From positions 248,001 to 312,000 of the forward strand of contig VXAI01000194.1 in the NCBI GenBank assembly GCA_013399305.1: a DNA stretch of 64,000 bases. Reading direction: 5' to 3'. The notes under the pieces are model-generated. The model was not told the origin of the DNA and made no database searches. It was given only the letters and a program-made list of their open reading frames with translations. Position 1 is the stretch's first letter. Each line of letters opens with the position of its first letter. The position numbers were made by a program, and so were the translations under genes. Below, piece after piece: positions 13,401 through 24,604 of this stretch. The DNA comes from Rostratula benghalensis. Taxonomy: Eukaryota; Chordata; Aves; Charadriiformes; Rostratulidae.

Positions 13401-16400
13401 ACGATTCCTTCTTGCTGACTTTGGTCGTTTGTATCATCTTTCAGGCCTTTCTTTCTAAGGGGAAGTTCTGCCTGAATTGCTTTCAAAGCAATATTCATCC
13501 TTAACTTCATCATAAAGCATTAAGGAGAATTTAGATAATCAAATCCAAGTCCTCATCTCCTAAGAGATACATACGATCTATACTGTGTAATTACTTCTCT
13601 TTTCAGAGGGGCTGTCATCATTTGATTAGTTCAGATGAAGGCTGATCCGGGGGTGCTGGTGGGTGGAGATGTCCTGCCCTGCACCATCCATCCTCTGGCG
13701 CCCAACCAGGCGGGAAGGAGCACTTTGCTGGGAGAGAGAACCATCTGTGATGGGATAATACAATAGGAATGGGAAAAAAAATGACAGGGTGAATATAAAG
13801 GGGAAGATTCTCACACTAAAGCCCAATAGGTTTTATTGGTGGTGAATGGCCAATAGGTTGTGGTTATTCAGCACTAACCATAAGTGTGAAAGGGCCTCCT
13901 GGAGGAAATAGTGAGAGTTCTGTCAATCTTGAGCTGTTTAATGTGGGGCTGAGCAAAGGAGCAGATGCTGAAGAGAGTGAAGGATCCTGTGTTTGCTGGG
14001 AAAGAGCTGCTCACCTGGAGGCATTGCCCACCTTTTCCATTTCGAATCAGCATACAGGAACACACAATTCTCTGCACACTCCTTGCAGCAGCAATACTAA
14101 ATGCATACTTTCCTTCAGGCGCTGCAGGGAGGATGGAAGTTTGGTGTCATCACTCCATCACGGGCTGTTTGAACCTCCCGTCCCACCCTGCCCCATCAAA
14201 CCTGCTCAGCAGCACCACGACAGCCTGGACTCTCAGCCACGGGAAAAGTAGGGTAAATGTGGTGAGGTATTTGAATAAAACTTAATTTCCTTGCAACCTT
14301 GGAACAAGAAGAGAAGCATTAGTTTGATTTAAGGCACTGGCATGGAGAGCTATTTTTTATTATGAGAAGAACACAAGTAATTCCCTTACTCTACCTCAGT
14401 TTTTTGTATTTAGATTGGAAAGAAGGAGCTTGATCAAATTAAATTAGGATAGCCTGAACAATTAATATGTATTAAGGTTTTAGTGCAAGAGATGTACTTA
14501 GGACAAAAACCTGATTATGGCTTTAAACCTTCTTGCACAAAACCTGACCTTTTCCCCCTGGGCTGCTCCCCAGCAGGCTCAGAGCTGTCGAGGGTGATCC
14601 ACAGGGACACACTGAACGCTCCAGCCTGAGTTGGCTCATGGAAAATTCCTCAAGTTTTGTGGCTGGTGAAGGGGAAGGGGGTGGTGAAAAAATCAGCTGG
14701 GATGGGAATAGCTGGACACAGGAATAATTTATTGTGTCTTCCAAAAGGGAAAGTTGTGGGGGATGTTCAGTGGTAGAGCGGTGGCTGCTCAGAGGGGATG
14801 CAGAGCTGGGGAGGGATGTGTCATGGTCACCAATGTGGCTCCTTGGTGTGACCACATCATCATCTTCAATATTATTGCTCTCATGAGTAAATAATAATAG
14901 CTATAACAGCAAGCTGAGTGGAATGCAAATTAAAAACAAGTGTCTTCATTAGGGAGGGTGGTTAGTGCTGTGTCATCTACATTTCTTCATGGTACAAGCA
15001 GAGTCTCTGTGAAACCTTAACTGCATTTTGGTTCTTTACCCTGAACTTCTTTAGGTCTTTGTGTTAGGTCTCCAGGGTACTGGAGCAAGGGGCAGAAAGG
15101 GCATTTGCCAGCCCATGGACTCTGCCCAGCTGAACACCGAATATAATGTATTTATGCCTCAAATATTGAGGGATGAATCAGGCTGGAAAGCGATTAAATG
15201 ACTGCGCGTCTGTTCAAGGGATAGGATTCTTTATGTCTATTTTCATTTCCAGGGCTTTGCCTTTTTCTCAGTTTTTCTGCCTGGCACAGCATCCTTCCTG
15301 ACCCTCCTCTGTGGTTACCTCTGGTGCATATGGTAGTGCTGCAGGGGCCCTTTTCTCTATTTTAAGACACAGAAATGTGGCTAGCAAGTGTGCGTGCCAT
15401 GAAACAAGCCCTCCTACATTATTCCTGATGCTTCCCTCCCTCCCCTCCCTCACCCTGACTCCAGTATTTGTTGTGGTTTGTAACATGCAATTGATTTTAT
15501 TTCTCTTTCACTTGGCCATCCTTGGGCTTCCAGTGCCCTCTGTTTTTTTCTCTTCGCTCTCTCAGCAAAGAAAAGACAATCTCAAAGGGGGAAAAATGGG
15601 TGGATAAGGAAAAAAAGTCAGCTTGGCAGTTATCTGCAGTCTGGATGTTCTCCTGAGGCCGCTGCAGAAGGTGGTCACCACCATGTTTTAATTAACAATC
15701 TGCACGCGTTCCAGCTGTTTGACGATTGTAGCTGAGCTCGTAGGAGCAACAGGGGGGATGGTTTTTTCCTCTCTGATTTCCACACTTAAATCCTTTCTTG
15801 CTTTAACTGTGCCCACATGCAGTTGTACACCTGAGTAGTTCTGATACTCACGTTGAATCAATACTATGATTTATGCATAAAAGCCCAGAAAACCCGCAAA
15901 ACAATTGTGCAAGTAATTTTTCATGAACCAGACTTAAAGCGCTTGCCAACAGGCTAAATTACCCTCTTGTTAAGTGTTGTATTTTGTTCTTCCTTCTTTC
16001 TTCTCCTTCGTGTATGCCTTAATATTGATAAGTATACTCTAGCATGAGAGAACATTTGCATTTTTGCTAAACATCATGTGGTTGAACACATCAAAGGATC
16101 CTTTTGTTCTTCCCCTATTGCATATTCCCTCAAATTCAGGACTTGATTTTGGAGATAGCTGCCTGTGCCGGGGCTGGAGGTTCTGTGCTGGGGCTTGTTA
16201 GTACAACTCAACCCTCCGTAGCCTCCAAGCAGCTCACTTAAACACTCAAAACACTGTGGAAAGCCTTTCTTTGGGATATTTGAGTAAGATGGTTGCGTTG
16301 AGGTTCCCTTTTTGATTCTACTCTGAACAGAGCTGACTCAGTGGCTTCTCTGGGTGGTTAGACTTCAAGTAGCTGCTGAAAATCAAATTAATGATATTAA

Positions 16401-16577
16401 TAATTTCTCTCCTTCCTTGTGTGGCTGCTTACAGATCTCGACTGCTCTTTTATTTTCAGCAATTTGATTTTCAGTCCTGCTGTCGACTGCCTCTCCCGTG
16501 CATTGCTGTACATCTTGGCTTGCCCTTCTTCCTATCACGGATGGAGAAAGTATTTGGCCTGAACGCAGGAGATGTGT
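10401..16577. other. Non-coding unique sequence
   Basis: No gene is recognised. A 15-base A run (10798-10812) and a long T run (about 10911-10927) are simple repeats. Frames of 170 codons (plus, 12818-13330) and 194 codons (minus, 12634-13218) overlap each other and have no recognisable domain. AT-rich unique blocks lie around 11050-11200, 14260-14520 and 15830-16100. Confidence 0.6.
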
Positions 16578-16630
16578 GGTGTGTGAGCCTCTGGTGTGTG
16601 AGCCTCTGGTGTGTGAGCCTCTGGTGTGTG
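16578..16630 (+). repeat. 15-bp minisatellite, about 3.5 copies
   Basis: The unit GGTGTGTGAGCCTCT is repeated exactly at 16578-16592, 16593-16607 and 16608-16622, followed by a partial copy at 16623-16630. The copies show no divergence, which suggests a recent or recurrent expansion. Because 15 is a multiple of 3, open frames on both strands pass through as pentapeptide repeats. This is a consequence of the unit length and not evidence of coding. Confidence 0.95.
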
Positions 16631-19374
16631 CTCCCCCTTCCACATGCCCATCACGTACCGAGTCCCACCTTTGAGGGATGCTCCTTTGGCAATGGGATGC
16701 TCTGTGGTGGGGTTTCGGGTCCTCCATGAGGCTCCCCTGCCGCATCTCGGGGGCTCCAACACGGCTCCTAGTGCTGGGGTGGGGGCATGGGCACCCCCTG
16801 GCTGAGGGTGAGAGGCTGAGCCCCAGCGTGGTCTGTCCTTGTCACCAGCTCAGTGGTGGCTTTGGCAGCACCATCCATCCAGAGGGGCTCCCACGGCCAT
16901 GAACCTGCGAGGGCTGGGGAGAACCTAACAGAAAACAGACAGTCTGCCTTATTTTCTGCATTACACTTTGCAAAAGCAACAAAACCAGGTTTGGAAGATT
17001 GATTTCCTACATCTAAACACCAGCCAAGTGAGATGATCGAATGCTCTGATGGGCTGTCTCCGTCTCCATCTCCATCTCCCTCCCTGGCAGCTCAGGACCC
17101 CCATTTCCTTGCACTGGGCATCCCAGCTCCAAGCCCAGCGACAGAGCAGCAAAGGGAAAGGAGCTGCTATGGGCTTTAATACACCTAGTTTTTCTCTAAA
17201 AATGCCATCTATTAAAAAGAATAAGACTTTAACAATCTTGCCTGTCAGAAACAAATTGCTACCACAACAGTGATGTTCCCCAGCTTAGTTAATGTTTATT
17301 TAAATGACCGTTTTCTACCACCAGATAAAGGATTGAACTGTTTTGTTGCTATTGGTGTTTTTTAAAGTCCTCAAATATGAAGGCGCCTGAAGCCAGCATT
17401 TGATTCTCATTATGTTATGACATTTTTTTCACCCTACATAATTTGAATAACACTCTGGTTAACTCAACAGCTGGAGGGATATGGCTGCTGCTTTAAATTT
17501 TAGAAAGTGAAGCTAACTCTATGAAAACCTCCAGCCTTCAACAACCACAAAACCCCCCAAAGTCTGGTGTGGGTAACAGAGTGCTCATTTTCCCTGCCCG
17601 TCTTTACACGGTTCTGGAAATTATCACCCAGGGTTTTTATTTACTGCAGTGATTAGTATAGCATAACCACTCAGACAGAGGGAAAAGTGGCGAGCACAAA
17701 GGGTGCTTTAATGGTACACACACCTTTCCATTAGGAAACAGATTGATAGTTACCCACTCTTAGATTTCCACCTCTTAAGGGATCATTAAGATCAATTAGC
17801 CTTCCCCTGTCACATGGGCTATAGAGTTTCAGCTGCTTGTTTTGGAATCAAGCTTGCATCTCAGGGCTTGAACTAAAGCAGATATTTAAGAGGAGGCAAT
17901 CCTGCCCTGACTTGATTTAGAGACTTGAGTTCAGGCATCCCTGTTCTGCTCCCCATCCCCTGACCTGCCTGGGGAAGCCCTGTGAGCTGTGCTGCAGACC
18001 AGGCTACTGGTCCCCTGGCATCCCCACACACCCGGGCCAATCCAGCCCCATGGCTGGTGTTCAGCAGCCCAGTCCCTGTCCTTCACCCCACGATTCAAAA
18101 GAGCATCAGGTCCTTACAAAGGCCAAATCTCAGTGGGAGCCAAGTGGATTTTAGCCCCCTAAGACACTATCAATTTTAAAATGGAATTTCTAGGGCACTT
18201 TAGATTTTTCTTACCACCCTTCTCATGCCTTAACCACAAAGCATTCCTTCCTCCCTCAGCATATGCAAGCTGAAATGAAAGTCAGGTTTGATTCAAGTTT
18301 TCTTAAATCTTACTTCTTACTGCTCCTCTGGGCACTTTATTGAAACTCCAGACACTCTTCCCCATTTAAGGAGTTAATCAGAGCCATTTTAAACTCTCGA
18401 AATGTACTCATGGTTTACCAGCTACTCAGAGACGTTTCCAGGGGCTCCCAAACAGCTTTGCTCTCTAGCACAGCTTTGGGCAGCACTTCTGCTAAATGGC
18501 TGCACTCCATATCCTGGCATTCCTGCATTTTCCTTTCCTTCTGTGTGAAACATGCCCATCTCAAAGTCCCCGTGGGCTTTGCCAAGGTCACCCCTGCCTG
18601 CCCTCAGCCCCAGTGATTATCCCGAATTGGATCCACTCACCTTAAGGTAATATATAATGCCTTGGTTTAATTTTGCATAACCTCACGTCTATCTGCTCTC
18701 TTGTGTTTTTGCCTCCCAAAGGCCAAGGTTGCTCTGGTTTCTCAGAACCTCTGACACCCCACAGCAATAGTCTTGATTCCAGATTATGGCTGTTTCATGT
18801 TTCATCACTCCCACCCATTTTGCCGCAGGCTTCCAGATGTGGTGCCTGGTTCCCTGCCTGGCTGCTGGCGAGGAGCAGCTGGGTGAAGGGCTGCTGCCCC
18901 GGTGCTGTCCCCTTCCCCTCATTGTGTCAGCATTAGCCCCAAACTGTGTAAACACATCAGTAGAAAAAAACAAAACAAAACATGAAGTGTTACAGTAGTT
19001 CCCCATTTGCTTTCAATCCAAGTCTCACTTCCAAAGCTGCAGAGCGCTCACAACTGTAACAAAAGCCAGTGCGAGCAGTATTTAATGTAATTAATTAATC
19101 CATCACTATAAAAGTTTGGAGAGAAATATAGTAATATATCTAAAATACAGAATCTAGTAATTTATGAGTTATGGCATAAAACCAGTAGTGGTTTTTCTCA
19201 GAATATGATTTACATGCAGGGTGTAGGTTAGCAGAAGCAAGCGCCCTGAAGCCATAAAATAAGGTTGCTCACCAGCAGGGCCATGCCTCAGTCTGACAGC
19301 AGGTCACATTTCCTTCCAACACAGAAATCAGTGTCACGGGGAGCTGCAGCCACCAAAAAGCTGGCCCAAGACTG
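16631..19374. other. Non-coding unique sequence
   Basis: No gene is recognised. The stretch contains a TCTCCA hexamer repeat at 17057-17080, AT-rich unique DNA at 17210-17460 and 19075-19170, and GC-richer, C-rich sequence near 17940-18090. All frames are under 110 codons and mutually overlapping. Confidence 0.6.
17057..17080 (+). repeat. TCTCCN hexamer repeat
   Basis: Four consecutive 6-bp units, TCTCCG, TCTCCA, TCTCCA and TCTCCC, form a short polypyrimidine tract. Confidence 0.8.
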
Positions 19375-19487
19375 CCCGAGCATCCCTGCGGTGCGGGGGA
19401 GGCAGAGGGTGTCTCGGGGGGCACCCCTGGAAGGGGCGAGATGGAGCGATGCTCTGAGGGCAGAGCTTCCCCCGCCTGCACCGCGGT
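19375..19487. promoter_or_regulatory. Small CpG cluster
   Basis: Nine CpG dinucleotides lie in about 115 bp, against a CpG-poor background, within GC-rich sequence. It is too short for a formal CpG island. It could be a small unmethylated regulatory element or simply a GC-rich patch. No TATA box or clear first exon is visible next to it. Confidence 0.3.
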
Positions 19488-20839
19488 ACCTGAGCCCCTG
19501 GAGTTACCTCGCTGGGTGTTTATTGTTGTGATTGGCACACCTGACCTCAGCAGGGCAAGCGTGAGGAAAAAAACAGCATTTTAAATGGTAAGAACTGGAG
19601 AAACTCCCCCGTGTTTAGCGAGGGTGATGCTGCAATGGGCTCGGCGACTACGGGCTGGGTCTCAGACACTCAGTTGTGTATCTGAGCCTGACCATCAAGC
19701 TAGAAATCTCACCTTCACCAGGGTTTTGATAAGATTTCCAGAACTTCCTCCTGGGGTCAGCCCCAACATGTGCAGAAAGCGCCTTTCTCACCTTACTTGG
19801 GGTTTTCATTTCCTTTTCATTCCATGAGCTCGGGAAGTGTTAGAAACTGAACAGAGAGTGAGAATTATTTTTATCCAAATTAATCTGACGCTTCCAGCAA
19901 CGCAGGGTTCAACGAATGGAGGTCCCTCATCTGTTTGTATTCTCTCCTAAGCCACTGGCTCAGAACAAAGGGGTCAGTAACCATCATTTCTTTGACCTCT
20001 GAATTGCTAAACTCTTCTCACTTCTGGCTGTCTCTGGAAAAATAAAAGGTTTTGTACTAAATCCTTTGCAGGTCAAGGAAGAAATCTATCCCCAGGGGAG
20101 AAAACGCAGCAAAGGAGAAAATAAACTCTCAGATTAAATTTTAAAATTGCTTTATTAACACTTTTTTTTCTTTTTGAACATTAGTTCCCCTGTGAACGTA
20201 CACATCTTGAAACCTTTCTGTTTCTTAATAGCACTTTCTCATTTATACTGCAATAAAAAGATAAACATTGAGGGAAGGATGAAAGCATCTCTAATTCCCC
20301 CTTAGCCCCTTAAAAATTGCTATGGAAACAACAAACATAATATTTCAGTGGTCATTTGTACGGACAGAGCCTTCTTTGTGGTTGCCAATGCAGCTCAGTT
20401 ACCGCGTTGGGGATCGACCGCTTGAGAAAAAAACTCCTTTTCAGGGGCAGCAGCCTGGGCCCCCCTGGGTGCCTGACGCTGAGTCTGGGTCTCACCCACC
20501 CCCACCACAGCCTGTTCTGCACCCCCCTGGCAGCGGTGACTGCCCCAATGTGACAGGGTGGCCTTGCATCTTCTGGCAATTTCCCGTGATAGAGAAATAA
20601 CAGACACAAATTCCTTCCCAGGTAGAGAGGACCTGAGCTCATTGCCCCTGGACCAATTTAAGCCTCGAGGCTTTAACCAGTGCAAAGGAGCCCCCACTGC
20701 TTTTCCTCCTGGCAAGGCACTGGACATACCTTCAGGAGTTTGCGTGGTGCTGATGGGTGACATGGATTATGGTGACATGGCCTGCTCTGCAGGGCGGGCA
20801 GACACCTGAGCAGGTTAGAGCTGCTCCAGCACAAAGCCA

Positions 20840-21170
20840 CCCCGCTCGCCCTCTCCCCGGGGTACCGAAGCGGAAGCAAAACCTGGTTGTGTGATGCCCA
20901 ACTCATCTCCGTTTGCAAACAGACATTGAGACTTCACTGCTCCTCCTGCGCCACGTGCCCTGCGGGGGGAATCCGCGTGGATTCACCCCCCTTTGCGGGG
21001 AGACCTGGGCTCCATCGGTGTCTGCCGGTGGGTGACAACCACCCCTGTATCAGTGTCACAAATGAGTGGTCCCCACACGCCACGCTGCAGAGGTGACAGC
21101 CTTGGATGCCTGCACCCACCTCTAGCACCGAAACAGATCCAAGGGGCATCTCCTGCGGCGTTGCCCACCA
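20840..21170. promoter_or_regulatory. CpG-dense segment, possible small CpG island
   Basis: About 19 CpGs occur in roughly 330 bp, with 14 of them in the first 190 bp, including CCGCG-, GCGGG- and CACGTG-type contexts. This density is the highest I noticed in the window. Such density in a bird genome often marks hypomethylated promoters or enhancers. No open frame here is recognised and no initiator or TATA element stands out, so the regulatory role is inferred from composition alone. Confidence 0.35.
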
Positions 21171-21789
21171 TCTCTTGGCAGTTCCTAACCAACAGCGCTC
21201 TCCAGGCTGTAGAGCATCATACAACCTGTATTTATTTATTTATCCTTTCCCTTCCATAGGCTGTGTGTACCCTACACACATCGCTGACAGTGATTAATGT
21301 CTTTCACAGTTTGATTCTATCCAAATTGCCTACTCCAAAAAGCCCGACGTATTTCCTTAAACAAATCAAGCCTAATAAATATTAATGCACGGTGTCCTCG
21401 CCGTACATTAAGTCTGGATCTTTGTAGCTAATGATTTGAATGGCTGATAAAATGGTATTTAAATATTTTATGCGGAAAGAGCTCTGTAACAGCCTGTACA
21501 CAAGAGGGTGGGTGCAGGACTGCTCCAGCCGCTCACACGTGGGCACTGTGCTCCCGAGAGCTGGGGAGGTGCAGGCTGCCCAGGGCTGTCCCCACCGGGT
21601 TAAGGGGGAACCCCAAACTGGGTGACACCTGGCCAGAACTGGGGATGCTCTCCTGCAGCCTGGCTGGCCCCCAGCTCAGCACCCACCTTCTCCTGTGGCT
21701 TCAGAAGATGCTGAATGCAGAAGGTGTGTGTGGAGCACAAACGGTGCCAGGTCCTTTCTCTACAGTCTCGCTGTGCTTCCTTCTTACAG

Positions 21790-21984
21790 GTTGTCGTGGT
21801 CAGTCAGGCTGGAATGAACCTGAGCAGAGGAGGAGAAACACAGGGTTTCGTTCAGGAGAACCCAGTTCCACCCTGGGAGAGCAGACCACCCTCTGCTGAG
21901 CTTTCCTCTGCCTGGGAAGCCACGGGAGGGCTTTCGGTGTGAGCTCTGGTGTGCGGGGAGATGCCGGCTGCTGAGAGGGGCAAA
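21790..21984 (+). other. Candidate non-coding exon (splice-bounded)
   Basis: A pyrimidine-rich tract ending TTCTTACAG (21781-21789) forms a good 3' splice site, and AAA followed by GTAAGT at 21985 is a perfect 5' splice site. The 195-nt interval has stops in every plus-strand frame, so a coding exon is unlikely, but an lncRNA or untranslated exon is possible. Motif pairs of this quality also occur by chance in 64 kb. Confidence 0.2.
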
Positions 21985-24497
21985 GTAAGTGGATCTTTCC
22001 TGGGAAATATCACCCGGCAAGAAATTTCCAAGGCTTTAATGCCCCAGAATTCCTTGGCTTCTTGAAGTTACAGGCTGATGGGTCCTTGTGATGGGTCCTT
22101 GATATCCTAAAAATACTCCAGGAGGTTTTCAAATGAGTCTAAGCACAGGCCACGACTGTCGGTGGGTGGGAATATGCAGTGATGCCCTCGTGTTGTCACC
22201 GAAATGTGCTTGTCACAGGACCCTGCACTGTGCAATCCCCCTCTCTCCTTTAATTTCAGATCTGTGCTGAGGATTTTCCCCTCTGTGATATATTCATTTC
22301 AAATATTGACTCACCAGATTCTGTGATTGATAGAACTCAAACATATTAGTCTTATTACATCCTATACACTTTAATTAACTTCAGCAGGTGATGTTAATCA
22401 ACTTGAATGCTGAGATGTGGAGCAGCTAAGTAAATGAAAGGGAGATGGGAAAATATCTCTGTACATTATCTACCTGTGTGTATAGCTCCTACTCCCAAGC
22501 CAGGCACATTTAGAAGTTAGGGTTTTGAACTGAAATCTGTACACGGGACATTTGGTATCAGGTTGCTTTGTTTGAGTTCAGACTGAGCAGCATTTTTGTT
22601 GAGTTGTGAGAAACGTTGAAAAGGAGTACTATTTAAAGTAGTCATGTTTCAAAGAAAGCATCCAAACCACGGGGAATTCAGTGCTGGCTCATGTCTCCAT
22701 AAGGTGGTGCGTAAACTCACACATGAGCCTCATCTACCAAAATTTAGTATTTCTGAAGTCAACAACTCGTGGGAAAAGCAGAATCAGGCTGATGTCCTCA
22801 GCAGCCAGTGTCTTAACTTTGTAATCACCATCAAAAGTGCTTAAAAAGAAAATCCAAATTACCCCACAGCCTTGGAATAACATGCACTCACAGGAAATAT
22901 GGTTTAATACTTTGAGGCTGCCTTATGTCCTGAAATCTTCCTTAATTCCATCATCATAGCTTTGTGTATTCCTCCTAGCCATCAGCATTTGAAGTCCTGC
23001 TAAACTTTTAGCTTTGATAATAAAGGAGGTTGTGATTCCTACGTCAAGGGGAAGAGCTGAACACCTTGGTCCAGCAGAGCGAACACTCCAGCAGGTGATT
23101 CATCTCTGCCGCCGGGGAAACCACGGGTTGATGTCCCTGGTTCAGTAGATGGCACATTGGATTAAATAAGTGCTGTATTATCCTCTTGGTTCTAAAGGAA
23201 TGATTCACTTTCCCATTGGATAATTTACCCACTGCTGAGTAGCCCGTGCCCAGTTCATCAGGCAGTGGTGCCTGTTAGTTTTCCAGTGAGCCTTCCCCAC
23301 GCACCAGCACTAACTACACCTGCTTGAACAGTTCCTGTGTCCGAGATGGTATCAAATCCTGCCCTGAGAAGCACTTTATATGCAAACTGTAATGTGAAAA
23401 ATGTCCAATACGTTATGCCATAATGTTTCTCAACAAACAGGAAAATATTATTCACAAAAAAACAAACGTGGAGGGATAAAAAGGGGGAAATATTGCAGGG
23501 GTGGGCAGGGGCAGACAGCTCTGGTGCCCTCCCCTCGCCTTGCAGAGGCCGGTGTGTGTTTAGTTTGCAGTTTACTGTCCCCTGAGCCACTGAATGGGCT
23601 CCCAGCCACCAGGGTCACAGCCACCATCCTTGGCAGTGCTCAGCAATGCCACACTCCCGTGGGGACAGAGAGAGCCTTCCCCAGCCCCAGGGATGTGTCA
23701 GCTGGGAGCTGGATGGGCAGGGAGATTGCCTGTGCTGGAGTTTGGCCAGGACACTGGGACAAGCCAAGAAAGCATCTCCCTGGGACAAACGGTTCCAATT
23801 TAGTCTGGTCTCTTGTAGCCAACTGTACCCAGCCCAGTAACAACATCTCCTCTACATCTCGCAGCTGTATAAATCATTCTGCCTTTAATTACTGAAACGT
23901 GGTATTACATACATACAGCATAGAGTAATCTCAACTAAATGGAACTCTGCCCTGAAATTAATACTTAATCTCCTGTTTTGCTGGCTTTTTTTCACTGGCT
24001 GAATGCTGTGACCTTGTAGTTCATACCGTTCGTGGGACTCTGCTCCACATTAGAAGCCGTTTCCAGGAGCAGAAATTGTGTGAGAAACCCAGAATTTTAT
24101 AGCAGTGAGATTTAATTTAGATAGCAGGGGCTGATCATTGAGACGTCTTTTGTACGATACCGAACTTTCCACGTTAACAACTAAGAGGGGAGCAGCAGCC
24201 TTGGAGCAAAATGAATGTGCAGCACAAAGGAAGCTGCTCCGGTGGCCGTGGTGGCACCTGGCTCGCTCTTCCCACCAGAGCCACGGGGGTCCCCAGCCTG
24301 AGGGTATGGTCCCCAGCTCCTGTGGTCCCAGGAGCCCCCCTGCCCATGCAGCCAGTACAGAGCAGGGACAGGGGGCTCTGTCCCACCGCCCACTCTCCTC
24401 CTGCCTTTTTCTGTGACTCCATCTTGTGCTCTCACCTTTATCAAGCAGGGAAACCACCCTTCTCCCTTCCACAGCCTTCGGCTGTCCAGCATTTTTT
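21985..24497. other. Non-coding unique sequence
   Basis: No gene is recognised. It includes a 13-bp tandem duplication at 22077-22101 and an AT-rich, repeat-free block at about 22260-22460. A 164-codon plus-strand frame (23401-23895) has no recognisable domain and overlaps other frames. Confidence 0.55.
22077..22101 (+). repeat. 12-bp direct repeat
   Basis: GATGGGTCCTTG occurs at 22077-22088 and 22090-22101, separated by one base. A simple local tandem duplication. Confidence 0.9.
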
Positions 24498-24604
24498 TAG
24501 ATGATAAACTTATTGGAACAAAGACTGTATTTTCCTATGAGCATTGAGAGCATCTGGCACCAATTATGGATCAGGCTTCTAAGTGCTTAAATACGATAAA
24601 TGCT
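24498..24604 (+). mobile_element. Ancient amniote CR1/L3-type LINE 3' end
   Basis: The interval carries the recognisable order of the widespread amniote repeat tail: a GATGATAAACT-like start, TTGGAACAAAGACTGTATTTT-like middle, an AGCATCTGGCAC block, a GGATCAGGCTTCTAAGTGCT block, and an ATACGATAAA-like end. Many substitutions separate it from the remembered consensus, as expected for an insertion predating bird radiation. No coding part remains. The exact subfamily (CR1-L3 or related) cannot be settled by eye. Confidence 0.6.
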
